The notes below the pieces were generated by a model that saw only the letters and a program-made list of their open reading frames with translations, was not told where the DNA came from and searched no databases. This document shows positions 36,305-48,191 of a stretch of DNA of 64,000 nt, in pieces; the first letter of the stretch is position 1; each line of letters opens with the position of its first letter. The position numbers and the translations under genes are program-made. Location of the stretch: positions 1,550,001 to 1,614,000 of the forward strand of contig ML978124.1 in NCBI GenBank assembly GCA_010015805.1. Reading direction: 5' to 3'. The DNA is from Rhizodiscina lignyota. Lineage: Eukaryota; Ascomycota; Dothideomycetes; Aulographales; Rhizodiscinaceae.

Positions 36305-37075
36305 TCACGAGCCACTCTCGCCATTTTTCCTGAATGACACCTTTTCAACTCCCACAGTCTCCGCTCCACTGGCATCTTTCCGTAATTGGTATACATAGAG
36401 CACCAGAACATCACCTTGGACCTGAACATTATAGGTTAGCAACGCATTGAACTACGACAGCACCCTACTTACGTCCATGAGCACAAAACTTGGTGTAGGC
36501 TCCTCCGCCCCTTCACCCCATCCCATGGTCATCGCCCCAGTCGCACTACCAGGATTGACAAAGAACTTCCCTTCCATCTCATATGCCTCGAATTTGTGTG
36601 TTCCTCCCCATAGTAAGATATCTACGTCTAGCTGCCGCGCTGTAATCAATAAACTGTCCGGGTCTCCCGGAGGTATGATCGTGTGGCCATGTGTGAAGCC
36701 AATGCGAAGGGATCCATGATTTACGACTTTCGAGAGCGCAAGGTTGGGAGCGTCGACATCGAATTCGCCTTTTACTATTTGTAGGTCTGGCGCGATGCCA
36801 CGAAGGAACTCGAATGTTTCGCGGTCGGTGAGGTTGCCGAGGCAGAGGATCTGGCCAATCTTGCCAGGAGTGAGGAGCTTCTTAAACTGTGCTCGACATG
36901 AGTCTTTAATCCGTAGACAAACACTAATATTGATCTCGAATTCATACCTTTGCGGGTATGTCCTAGGCATCAATTAGCTTTAGAAATGGAATTGGAGGCG
37001 CATTCTGAATATCCATACCGAAGCTCTATCTGGTATGAACAAGTCGCCCAGGCAGAGCACTAGTCTGCTCGACAT
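36305..37075 (-). CDS. VPS29: Retromer subunit Vps29
   Basis: Four exons: 37075-37019, 36962-36948, 36886-36473 and 36421-36305, 200 aa. Exon 1 gives MSSRLVLCLGDLFIPDRAS, exon 2 only DIPAK (15 nt), and exon 3 FKKLLTPGKIGQILCLGNLT, so splicing rebuilds the metallophosphoesterase-like opening GDLxIPxRAxDIPxKFKKLL. Further family blocks are VKGEFDVDAPNLALSKVV, RIGFTHGHTIIP and LLWGGTHKFEAYEMEGKFFV then NPGSATGA. The fold binds Vps35 in the retromer, which returns receptors from endosomes to the Golgi; Vps29 itself is thought to be catalytically inactive. Length and motifs are normal, with a short insert before PTPSFVLMDV. It is divergent from the aminotransferase gene. Confidence 0.95.
36948..36962 (-). 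other. VPS29: 15-nt micro-exon of VPS29
   Basis: GACATACCCGCAAAG, flanked by CTAG on the upstream side and GTATGAATTC on the downstream side. It encodes DIPAK, conserved in Vps29 proteins (DIPxKFKKLL). Both neighbouring introns are short (56 and 61 bp). Confidence 0.9.
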
Positions 37076-37592
37076 GCCGTAGAATGTCGATTGTGGGCTT
37101 TGGTGAGATGCGAGCTCATGCGCGAGTTGAGATGGCGGACTTGAAGGTGTGGGGGTGGAGCGGGGCGGAATTTGGTCAACGCCACGATTCTTGGAGATGC
37201 GCGCGACTCTCGCGTGCTGCTGCTCATCACATCAAACGGTCTAGCCAGCGGATCCTTGGAACGACGGGAACCAAACTCTGAGGCGCGTCCGAAGAGCTAA
37301 GCAGAAAAATTTGCTCTTATTACACACCGCCAATATTTCAGCATCTAGTGGAAAATTGTCCGTACAGTCATCCGATCACTTATATTTGGCCATCGGAGTC
37401 ACCAAGCCCGGATCTATTGCAAATTCGTCGACTATCACTCAATTCCCTTCGCAATTGACCTCTTTCTGCAAAAACATTCCCCAGGTATTGCTGTACCTGC
37501 AGCACACGCTTTAGCCAGCTTTCCCTGACCAAACCGGCAATCTGGCCGCCCCGCGATCCTCACTACGTCTTGCTACCCGGCTTTACCCCTCG
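37076..37592. promoter_or_regulatory. Bidirectional promoter, VPS29 / aminotransferase
   Basis: 517 bp between outward-facing start codons. The part near the aminotransferase start is C/T-rich. No specific site is claimed. Confidence 0.5.
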
Positions 37593-39107
37593 ATGGTCAC
37601 CAGAGCTTCTCGAGCGGCAGCGCAAGGCCGACTGTCCCTCATTCAGCGACATTTTGAGCCTCTCGAGCCACGACCGCTACTACCACTCAACACTCCCTTT
37701 TCCACCGAACGGTCTTCGAGGCGCGACGACGATATAGTGTTAAAATCGCGGAAAAGGGAAGAGAAAGAGCCAGAGATACAAAAGGTCACGCTTACGGACA
37801 AGCAAACGCAGACGGAAGAGAACATCGAAGAGCCCTCCGCCGAAATGTCGACTCAACCAGAGCACCCCGCGGTCCTTATTCCAGGCCCAGTCGAGTTTGA
37901 CGATGCCGTCTTACAGGCAATGGGCCATTACAGGTGAGCAACTTGCCATTGACCTCGGAATTCATCTCACACTGCTATAGTGAACCGCACACTGGCGCTC
38001 CGTTCGTCAACTGCTTCGGCGACACCCTCTCCATGCTTCGCAAGCTCTTTATAACCGAAGACCCTGCATCCCAACCCTTTGTTCTTTCTGGATCTGGCAC
38101 TCTTGGGTGGGACCAGGTTGCCACAAACCTTGTAGAACCTGGAGATAATGTGCTGGTCCTCCATACCGGCTACTTTGGAGACTCGTTCGCAGACTGCTTC
38201 GAATCGTACGGCGTCAATGCAACCCAATTGAAGGCACCAATTGGGGACCGGCCTCAATTGGATGAGATTGAAAAAGCGCTGAAGGAGAAGTCCTACAAGA
38301 TCATTACAGTCACGCACGTGGATACTTCAACTGGCGTTTTGAGCGAGTTGAAGTCGCTTTCGGAACTCGTACATAGGGTCTCTCCGGATACGCTCATCGC
38401 TGTTGATGGAGTCTGCAGCGTGGGTTGCGAGGAGATCCGCTTCGACGACTGGAAGCTAGACGTGGTCTTGACGGCGTCACAAAAGGCCATTGGCGTCCCT
38501 GCTGGCCTGAGTATTCTGATGGTGTCTGGTAAAGCAATGGACCGGTTCAACAGCAGGAAGTCGAGGCCCAATTCGTACTTTGCGTCATGGAAGAATTGGC
38601 TACCAAGTATGCTAGTCGCTGACAAGCTTTTGTATAACGATTGGGAATTGGACTAACAGAGGCACAGTCATGCAAAACTACGAAGCCAAGAAGCCGTCTT
38701 ACTTTGCTACGCCATCCCCACAGCTTGTTCACGCACTCCACACATCTCTCACGCAGATTTTGTCCAAGCCACTCGAGGAGCGTTTTGCTATCCACAAGGA
38801 GACGTCGCAGAAGATCAAGAAAGCAATTACCGAACTGGGCCTAAAGCAGATTCCGAAGAAGCCGGAAGACCAAGCCAATGGAATGACAACCATTTGGCTT
38901 CCAGGGGGGATGGCACCGCCTGAGATTCTGCCGAACCTAATGAAGAAAGGCGTCATTTTCGCAGGCGGTCTGCACAAAGAAATTGCGGCGAAGTACATCC
39001 GATTTGGACACATGGGTGTCAGTGTCACCGACCCTAAGCGCTCCGATATCGACCACGCAATTGCGGCGCTCAAGACCAGCCTTGCGGAGGTTGGCTACAA
39101 GAATTAA
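37593..39107 (+). CDS. AGX1: Alanine-glyoxylate aminotransferase (PLP class V)
   Basis: Three exons, 37593-37933, 37981-38606 and 38668-39107, 468 aa. The second intron has a GACTAAC branch point. The catalytic core begins at HPAVLIPGPVEFDDAVLQAM and contains SGSGTLGWDQVATN, VTHVDTSTGVL, AVDGVCSVGCEE and the PLP-lysine block LTASQKAIGVPAG (near residue 283). The family moves the amino group of alanine to glyoxylate, giving glycine and pyruvate. About 85 extra N-terminal residues precede the usual start: an Arg-rich opening, then acidic linker. A second ATG (MSTQPEHPAVLIPG) sits at the normal fungal start, so two products with different location are possible. The extension contains RLSLIQRHF, close to the peroxisomal PTS2 pattern. 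The enzyme call is firm; the targeting is an inference. Confidence 0.92.
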
Positions 39108-39847
39108 GGCACAAGAAAGGATGTTCTCATGTTTTCATTTCGTGCATTGGATCTCCCTCGCTTGAGAGCGTGCATAAGAGGCGCGGGTACAAAAGTCTTG
39201 AAAAGCATTTACGCGTAGACTCGCGGAGTCATTGTGTAGATACATTTAGTGCATTCGCAGGCCTCGAAAATTCAATACATAGAGTTGGGTCATCGTGGAG
39301 GTCGTTCGTTAGACTTATTTTCAGTTCGATTGACCTGTCTCCGGGTCTTTTCAAACATATATTTCGTGAACAACTCGAGCGGAACAAAATGCTTTTCGAA
39401 CTCGACGGCTCGAAGCGCGAAAGTTGCTGGCCGCGTGCAACAGAGCCCGTATATATATAGAGCCACCACGACAAGCGCAGCCAGCAGTCGAACTCCAGAT
39501 CAAAAGCCAATCTCTCGCGTCCCTGAGTTTGATCCTCGGCAGTCTCAGAAAATCTCCTCGACCCCGGTCTCGTCACACCGTTCCTGAACGCCTCTTCGGT
39601 CTCGAACCAATCGTCTCTCCGAACGCGTGCTTAGCGCATACCCCCGGCCGCTAGCGCCGTTGCCCTGTAAACACTCGAACCACTCATCCCAGTGCTTCAT
39701 CAACCTGCGATCTGACACACTCGCGCTGACTTGCACCTTCAATTGACCTCCCAATCGCGCTTTCAACCTCGCCTATCGTCAAGAATACACCTACGCGGCC
39801 ATTGCGATCGAGAACAGGGGAATTGGAAAGAATAAGGCACCATAAAC
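39108..39847. other. Intergenic, 740 bp
   Basis: Holds the aminotransferase 3' flank and a CT-rich leader of the next gene. No gene-like signal was seen. Confidence 0.4.
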
Positions 39848-42054
39848 ATGCCGCGACGCACACGCGCAGCCATGCGCGCCGAGGGCATCCTGCCCGACTT
39901 GATCGACTCGGAGAACGTAAAGCTTGTCGATGAGGCTGTGAATAAGCCGTTACCAACCACGCCTACTCAGGAGGAGAGATCACCCCTTGCGGAAGTCGAT
40001 TCGAACAGTGTCGACGGCGCTGTTGTTGATCCAGAATCTGGCGCGCTTGACCGAATCGACGAGGCGGAAGAGAAGGACATGGGAGGTAAAAAGGGAAAGA
40101 GTGGGAAGAAGAAGACACAGAAGACTAAGAAGGGTGGAAAGAATGCGGCGAAAACAAAAGAAGAGAGTGTAGGAGACGGCGGTGTTGCGCTTCCGCAGCA
40201 GGGCGAGGTCGCATCAGACGAGGCTCCTCAGGTGGCAGAAGCAGATAACACCGTTGAAGAGCCTATCAAACAACAAGACCCTGGTATGTTCGTTAACGTG
40301 TTTTCGTGTCAATAAAAGCTAACCTTTCGATAGCTTCGGGCACAATCCAAGACACTCGACCATCATCGCCAGAAGCTCCTATCACTCGGTCAACAAGAAG
40401 TCAGAGGGCAAAACAGGAGGATTTAACGTTTCCTAACCTTCAAGAGCTATCCATGGCGCCAGAACCGAAGGTGTTGAAACAAGAGGGCTTAGTCCCAACC
40501 ACTGTACAAGGAGGCGACGCTTCTGAAGACATGTCACAAGGGCCGCAAGATCCGTCTCACAATGATGCACACGGCACAACGGCTCAATCAGAGAACCAGG
40601 ACGACGCATCTGGTACCAACACCCCAGCCAAGGACTGGGGTTCAAATACCGATACGCTCACTGTTGAAGCTGGACTCTCGGTGGTGTCTTCAAAGACCAA
40701 TACACCAGCTCCCCTATCATCTCAAGGTACACCAAAGCCGGCGTTGCGCCCCGAGGACTCTATCGACGCGCTGGATGCTCTTGAAGATGCCCTCGACCAA
40801 GTAGGCAAGAGCCTACAGAAACTTGATGTCCCACTCTCACCAGAGAAGCCAAAGCACAAGCACGAGCAGGATGAGGAGAGATGGCAACGACTTTCGAAGG
40901 AACGCGCTGCGAGTATGCTTCTACACGAGCAATTTGACACGAGTGCGCGAAATCGACCCACTGGCCAAAAATTGTCCACTGTTCTCAAAGCTCGCAATGC
41001 GGCACTCTCCCGGATTACCAATGGGGCCTCCAAATTGACGGCAAGTTCGAGTAACAAGCCGACGAGCACTCTTGGTCGCAGTGCCAGCGTCCGTGCTGCT
41101 CCTTCTAAACCGACGTCCATCGCTGAGAAATCGTCCAAGCCAACGGCTCCTTCTACAAAGGAAAACGACAACAAAACAACAGACTACCTTGCTTCTCGTC
41201 GTCGGCCCATCAGTCTTCAATTTCCCACCCCGCCACCGCCACCCAAGTCCAACAAAGTACCAACCCGTCCAACATTTCAATTACCCGGCGAAGCAATTGC
41301 AGCGAAACTAAAAGCAGCGCGGGAAGAGCGCCTGAAACGGGAGGAAGAGGAGGTTCAGAAACGAAGAGAGTTCAAAGCACGACCAAATCGGAACAGTATG
41401 CAGCCCTCTATGCCGGTCAAGCAGACTGCTTCGTCGAGGGCTCGACAGAGTCTCATCAATGGCGAGAGCATTTCTTCGAGCGCGACTGGCAGCAATAAGG
41501 AAAATATGAGCATCAAGCGAGCAACCTCGGTCCGCGAAGCGAATGTTACGAAGCGTCTCTCGACCGCTGCTATGAGCGCTGCGGCGAAGCGTGCTTCTGT
41601 TGTGGCGACGCCGTCATCGAGCAGCAGCATCTCGAATCCCAAGCCTCGAACTGGCACTGACAACACAGCTAAGCGCGCATCTGTCATCGCAAACACCTCC
41701 AAGTCACGCAACGCCTCCGTCGGTCCGACTACTTCAGCCACAGCCACCGCTCCTGCAGCTGCGACCACGAAGGCCACGGTGACTGCGGCAGACGTCGTGA
41801 CACAGCGAGCCAAGGCACGCGAGATCTTCAACCGTGACAAAGTCGAGAAGGAACAGCGAGAGAAGGAGCGCAGAGAGAAGGAGGATGCCGCGAAGAAGGC
41901 AAGGGCCGAGGCGGCAGAGAGAGGCAGGCAGGCGAGCCGGGAGTGGGCTGAGAAGCAGAAGAAGCTCAAGAAGGAGAGGGCCACGGCATTGGCAAAGCTG
42001 ACAGGCGGCCCCGAGAGCGGCGATCCTGAGAAGCTGAGGCTGCCCGCGCTTTGA
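39848..42054 (+). CDS. Lysine-rich disordered protein with C-terminal coiled coil
   Basis: Two exons, 39848-40283 and 40334-42054, 718 aa; the 50-bp intron joins DP to ASGTIQD. Residues 75-105 are a dense Lys/Gly run (GGKKGKSGKKKTQKTKKGGK). The middle has RPISLQFPTPPPPPKSNKVP then RPTFQLPGEAIAAKLKAARE, followed by a charged helix; this segment resembles the short basic motifs of microtubule-binding proteins such as TPX2, but the match is weak. The last 90 residues form a long Glu/Lys/Arg helix (EREKER-like) typical of a coiled coil. Fungal relatives are annotated only as lysine-rich proteins. A nuclear or cytoskeletal role is a guess. Confidence 0.75.
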
Positions 42055-43146
42055 GTTGATACGGCAGTCTGGTTTACTCTGGCGGAGCACACTGGGATGG
42101 GACCCTGTTTGGAAATGGCGCTTCAGTTGGATCGCTTGTTGGCATTTTGGTTTGGATTGAGGCTCAACACTGGGGGCTTCACAAGTTTGCTTTGATATTG
42201 CTATCTCAGTTCTTCAGCGAGGAGTACAGGCGTACTACTACCACTTGTAATTGCTTTGAAGGCAGTCTTTTCAAAAATTAGTAGCTATGCCACATTAGCA
42301 ATAGAATCAATGGACGACCATTGGTGCGCTTTTTCTTCACCTGCGTCAGGAGGATGTGTTCCAGAATAACCGCAGCCCACACTTGCAGTTTGCGCGACCT
42401 TGCCAAAATGTTTGGATTTCGTCGCTTTACCTATGCTGTTCTCTTTCTGCAACTCTCAATTCTCTACCATCACTGCGCAATCCTACAGTGTCTCTGTTGT
42501 GGCTTTTGTGTCTACAGGGTCGGATGTGCTTAGAGAGCTCGGGCATATCTTGGACGAAGTGCGGGACCAAGCTTTCTTCGCACCATGTCTTATGTAAATC
42601 ATTACAAAGGACTCGGCTTCGAAGGACGACATGGCTGCCGAACTAGACCGAGACCGAGTCGTATTTCTGTCGATACTCCAGGCTGTATTGACGACGCGTC
42701 CGTCTGTTCGAGGTGGCGGTTTTCACCGTTCGCTTCCTCCGCTGACACAGAGGACAAAGGTCAATAACGTAAGCTAGGTGTAGCCAATCACAAGCAGAGG
42801 GATTTTTGTCTTGCAGAACTCGCCCAGAACTTGGTTGGGCTGTTCGTTCATGAGGAACTGGTGCTTTCGTAGTCTCTCGCGGTGGCTTGAGATGCACGAA
42901 GATCACAGGTTGCGTTGAACAGATGTGAGTCAAATTGGCTTTGAAATCGCCGATAGGTGGTTTCGATTGCATGAGGGGACAGGAATGTTGCGTAGACAAG
43001 GCTGGCCTACGAAGAGGTATAAACAGGACTTCAGGTGATGGTACTCAGACGCAGATTTCAAGACGTTGCGGTCAATTTTCAATCCTCACAGTCTATCTTC
43101 CTAGTCTCCCTCTTTATCTCTGTTCTCAGTCTTGTCGAATATCAAT
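42055..43146. other. Intergenic, 1.1 kb
   Basis: No open frame with support. The 100 bp before 43147 is C/T-rich (leader of the NmrA-like gene). Confidence 0.4.
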
Positions 43147-44306
43147 ATGGCCCCTAAACTCATTGTGATTGTTGGCATTACTGGCAATCAGGTAAGGCTG
43201 TACAGAAGTCATTATGAAAACCAGATTGGATGGGCAAACTGACGTCTGCGTAGGGTGCCTCTGTCGCCGACGCGTTCGTCGATGATCCCGAATGGAAAAT
43301 TCGGGGAATTTCTCGCGACCCTGAAAAAGCTTCTAGCAAAGTATGGAGCGACAAAGGCGTCGAGATGGTTGCCGCCGACTTGAATGATGTCGAAAGCCTG
43401 AAGGTAGCCTTCAAAGGCGCGAATGTCATCTACGGCATTACGGACTTTTGGGCGGCTGCCAGCGATCCTGCGATCTATGCCCGAGCCGAGCAGGAGGGCG
43501 TGCTAGTCAACAAGCTGCTCTACGAGACTGAGATGCAACTTGGCAGGAATGTTGTCGACGCCGCGGCCAGCACTGTCGATACGCTTGACCTGTTCGTGTG
43601 GTCCACGCTTTCGCAGACCTCGAAGTGGAGTAACGGTACGATCACCGATAATTTCCATTTTGAAGCGAAGCAAGGCGGAATGCAGCAGCTTCAAAAGTAT
43701 CCTGAGCTCCTCAAGAATACCTCTTTCATGATGGTCGGCATGTTCATGACGAACTGGAAAACTGGAGAGTTCATGCAACCCCACAAAGTGCGTATAGAAT
43801 TCTGATCGCCTTGGTCCATTAGATTAACCTGGTTCCTTGCAGAAAGACGATGGCACCTGGTATTTCCGACTTCCAATGCGGCCGGAGTCCAAATTGCCCT
43901 TCGTCAATCCTCGTTGGGATGTCGGTGGCTGCGTCAAGGCACTCACCCAAGTCCCACCAGGGAAGACGCTGCTCGGCGTGGCTGAATGGGCTACTGGGAA
44001 GGACTACGCAGAAGAATGGGGTAAGGCGAACGGTGTTACATGTACATATGAGCAAGGCACATACGAAGAAGTGGACGCAGCCATGCCTGGCGGAATCGGT
44101 CATGAGCTTGCCGAGATGTTCAGGTTTTTCGATACCTTCGGGTATACTGGGGGAGATCCAGATGTTATTGAACCCAAGGATGTCAGTACTATTGTCTCTC
44201 CATTAGCTGTTCGATTGCTGACCAGTCCATCCAGCTGCCTGTGAAGGTCCATACTACACCGTTGGCAGAGTACATGGAACGGGAGGACTGGTCTCAGTTC
44301 CTGTGA
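43147..44306 (+). CDS. NmrA-like NAD(P)-binding protein
   Basis: Four exons: 43147-43191, 43254-43787, 43843-44181 and 44235-44306, 329 aa. Exon 1 encodes MAPKLIVIVGITGNQ and splicing continues GASVADAFV, giving the Rossmann glycine motif GxxGNQGxSV of the NmrA group. Then come RGISRDPEKASS (cofactor phosphate region), AADLNDVESLKVAFKGANVI and FVWSTLSQTSKW. The C-terminal half binds the ligand and includes VNPRWDVGGCVKAL. The family has atypical SDR proteins that sense the NADP/NAD balance or act as isoflavone-reductase-like enzymes. The usual catalytic YxxxK is not evident, which favours a sensor role, though that is an inference. The next two genes downstream in the same direction are also oxidoreductases. 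Confidence 0.88.
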
Positions 44307-45670
44307 TGTCTGTTATCAATGCTGCGGATGCCATTGAGAGCGAGTTCCATCTTCGTGGGCCTCCGGGATTTGAGTGCTCCACAGAAGGTAGATTGGATTG
44401 TCAGATGATTCTCACGCCAGATAGGTATCAGAAAATGAATGAAGCAAGAAGTTGACACAACTTTCGGAACCACCCAATCCCTGACCGCAAGCACGTGGTC
44501 ATCCTTACTCGGAAGCAAAGAAGCGGGGGTAAAGATTCGCATGTTAATGCAGCTTTAGGAGATCTGTGGCTATCAAACTCATCATAGCCCGAAAGTGTCG
44601 AATGCGCTACGATACCGGGAAGGAATTAGAGATATGCTGCCGCGGCTGGCGCACCACGTCCCCAATATTGCATGCGCTCGCCGACTGAGCTTACTCGTAG
44701 CCATCAGCAGGCCAGAACAGGCCGCCTTTACCACATACCTATCAGAGGCTCTCATCTTGTATCACCTGCGGTCGCGATATACTATTCACGGAGCAATCGG
44801 AAGGGGAGTCGCTCCGGCTCTCATTCTCGCTCCCTCCCTTCGTCGCTGGATAAGAATGCCTGATTTGGTTATGCGGGCAGCTCAGCCTATCCCCGATCAG
44901 GCGTATATCGAATCGGACAGCTCTCACACCCCACCGCGAGCTCACAGAGCGCCTCGTTCTTTTTCCCTTTTGCGTGCAACAATTGCAACATGGCGGGCTT
45001 GCGCAAACACGCCTCGAACATTCCAAATCTCCCTACCTGCGCTGCTATCGTTAAAGGCCGCGAGCTAGCCGCGAGCGAGACCCTCTGAGCGATTAAAATA
45101 CACCCCGCAGGCGAGCGACCAGTCTGCTTCCGGTGCGATGGTAGACATGTTTTGCAGCTTCTCGCGCGGATTATGGCGTGCCGCGCATCTCCCCGCTTTA
45201 CGTACAGCAGTACCAATGCACGCGATAAGACGTCTACCAATCCAAGGAGCTGGATGCAGCTACTTCTACTCATAGCTTGCTCGTACCTCCAGCTAGGGTG
45301 CGAATGTGTACATGAAGCATGTCATATATTTGTAGTTAAAGAGAGTGTGCTTCCCCCTTCCTTTCTTTCGCCCTCAGACAGCATCAATTGACTCCTCCCC
45401 CCGCTGTCATCATCGCTCCTTCCGCAGGACGGCTGGATTTGCTTTCCCACCTTCCACAGCCCAATGAGAGAGATTTAGAAATTAATTCTCGCTTCACAGC
45501 GCATTTCTGTCAATCCGCCCTCGAGCTGTGGCGCCTACAATAGCTTGCTGTTTCTTCGGCTCCTTTGGCAGGTTGCATGACTCTATTCTCGTTGGCAATC
45601 TGAATTCATCCCGTACTTGATTTTCATTCCAGCAACGAGGACCCTCGCCCCTCGGTTTGCAGAAATTGGC
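44307..45670. other. Intergenic, 1.4 kb
   Basis: One open frame (44595-45068, +) begins with GTG and has no domain. The last 300 bp is C/T-rich leader. No repeat or RNA was found. Confidence 0.4.
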
Positions 45671-47269
45671 ATGGAGAACATGGGGTGGCTACTCCTCCAA
45701 GCGGCTTTGGTGTCTTTACTCGCCATCTATCTTGCCTTCAGCAAGCACGCCCGCGAAGCTGTGCTTCGCCGTCTGCCTCTCCGAAGGAGACGCGACTCTG
45801 GTGCGCGTACGCCTCCAAGGTCGTTGACTCCCGACGTCAAGGAGAAGGATGCCATTCCAGCACCTGACTACCGAAATGTCTTCCCCCCGTCCAGGCGGTG
45901 TGCTTTTCGGGAGTGCCATCATGATGTCGCGGCGAAGCTAAACAAGTCGCCAGAGGAACTTGCGGAATCGCCAGCAGACTCTCGTGACCGCTGCGTTATT
46001 ATCGATCAACCCTTCCATGAGGCGGACCCGTCAAGATACACTTGCACCGAGTTTTCCGTTGAGGAGATCAGGGCTCTGGGTGACTTTCCCGATTATGCTG
46101 CTCTTAGCGGAGTGCCACTTCCCAAGCCGTACGAGGATTTCGACATCACCAAGGCTAAACCGCGTCCTTATCGACCTTTCCGATGGGCGTACCATCAGAC
46201 CATGTCTCTCACGAAAATGGAGCCAGACTGGTGGTTGGAGCTTGAGAGTACCTATGTCGAGCGTATTCATCAGCGTCGGGAGCTCTACAAGAAGTACGGC
46301 AAGAGTGTTCTGGATAATTTGCCAGGCTCCGAGCTTGCTTGCAAGGAGCTCATGGAAATGTGCCTTGCATTCGTCGTGGCGCGATATCCCCAGCACTTCG
46401 AGCTGGACAAGGAGAAGATGCTCTTCCACAACCGCCTCCTGAACACGACGTCAAAGTTGAAGGAAGAAGAGCCGCTCCACGTGATTTTGAACAATATTCC
46501 TGAGGATTTCGCAATCATGCTCCGCGACGCCGAGACCGGGGGCTATGTCTTCCGTGCCGGCGTGATCTGTAGCTCCTTAGGCTGGAACCTGGGTACGAAG
46601 ATGGGGATGAAGCTGTATGAGATCCACGAGCCGATTCCGGACTATAAAGAGAAGATGCAGTTTTCTATGGATCGGTGCGTCTGCTACTGTCGCGGTGCGT
46701 GACTTTACACATATGGAAGCTGATGAATTTAGTTATTTCGCGAAGAAACCGACCGATAAGGCCATCCAACGAGGTTCTTGGGGCCTCGAAGTTGATCAGC
46801 CCCTGTTCATGCCTCCTGGTGACCCTCATGAGCAGCACCGAGGTGAGTAAACTCGGTGTCTTTTACTTTGCGTGAGATACTGACATTGCCTGTTCCAGGC
46901 GTCCAACACGAGGATCTCGAGTTGTCCAGGCTCAACCTTAGAGTAGACTGGCAGACACTACGCCGTCTGCCGCTTTCGGGAGCTGTTATCTTCAACTTCA
47001 AGGGGCTTTTCACGCCTGTCGAAGAATTCCGTGATGAGCCTTACATTCCAAGTCTCTTGCTCAAGGTCCTCCGCGACGGTAAGAGGAGTCTTATGGAGTA
47101 CAAGAATACCTGGCACACGGAGCACAAGGTCATTCCGGCAATGGAGGCCTATCAGAAGGAGCAGATCGAGAAGGGATTGATTGCAGCCAACTGGGAGCCT
47201 CACACGCTCGAAGAGAGTCCGTTCTTCCCAGGCTGGGAGGAGAAATGGCATCGCCAACAAGGTTACTAA
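45671..47269 (+). CDS. HRQ family protein (DUF3445, haem-dependent demethylase-like), membrane-anchored
   Basis: Three exons, 45671-46674, 46733-46842 and 46899-47269, 494 aa. The frame is open upstream without ATG, so MENMGWLLLQ is the start. Residues 5-22 form a membrane helix, then RRLPLRRRRD, so the catalytic part should be cytosolic. The domain shows PFRWAYHQTMSLTKMEPDWW, YVFRAGVICSSLGWNLGTKM, KLYEIHEPIPDYKEKM, FMPPGDPHEQHR and the final block LRVDWQTLRRLPLSGAVIFN. These match PF11927. The bacterial member with a known activity is the haem subunit of an oxidative N-demethylase; the fungal substrate is unknown. It lies between an NmrA-like gene and a FAD monooxygenase in the same direction. 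Confidence 0.85.
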
Positions 47270-48191
47270 ATTCCATTTTATCGGCAGGTGTTAGCTTTTG
47301 TGCTTCCAAGACGTCTGTTATTGCATCTAAAAAAGGAATGATGTTTCGGAAGGGTTGGCATGGATTTCATCGGAAGCGATTGATCGAGGCATATCCTACT
47401 CTAGCTGGCTTACCTCATCTACCGTTGCATACCCAGGCTCACCTTACATAAACCAAAGACTTGACCTCATACCCTACTTACTACCGCTAGAATTCAACCT
47501 TGCCGTTCTTCGCAAGCTGTCCCAAAATGAAAATTGAGACCTCCACCCTCTTTGCCCGACGGGTTTCTCCCGGCGGCGTTGCACAGGGCGCCGCTCCACC
47601 GCCAACGCTAATTTAGCAATCCCAAGCTGAGAGAGGCTCAATTTCGTTGTGCAGCGCACAATTACCCCTGTGGCTCCCGCTCATCACATCCTCACGCTCT
47701 CATGCGTCAGAAGCGCTCCTGTGGCTTGTTATAGGCTACAACAGCAGCAGCTTCTCCGTCGGGATCGTGCCAGTGGCTCTCCACTTCGGGACTTCCCCCG
47801 CTTTGGTTGCTCCGCACGGCACATTGCTGGGTATATCGACTAGCATTTCTACAATAGGGCAATCGGGCTAACCTACGCATTTACTGTTTTTTGCCAGTTT
47901 ATCGGGAAACTTTTCTGAAGGATCTCAAGCTGTCGGCTTCACCTTCATCTTCGTCTTACAGTCAGCTTTCTCATACAATAATAACTCCCGCAACAATCAC
48001 TGATTAACGAAGAGCGAGCCTGTACGATTTGCATTTAAGAGTTTCAATCTTTGGGGGTACGCATCTAGAGATCTTGCCGAGGTCTCATTCATCGTATATA
48101 TCCATTTCTGCCTCCAAAGCTCTCTCTACTTTCTCATCAATTATATTCAACTGTTCTGTATCTGTGATTTATTACGTGAAGTTGTTATACG
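47270..48191. other. Intergenic, 920 bp
   Basis: Contains the HRQ-gene 3' flank and the monooxygenase promoter. A C/T-rich stretch before 48192 fits a leader. No supported feature otherwise. Confidence 0.4.

Noticed and set aside
44595-45068. 157-codon plus-strand open frame
   Set aside because: Begins with GTG and has no recognisable domain; lies in the leader side of the HRQ gene.
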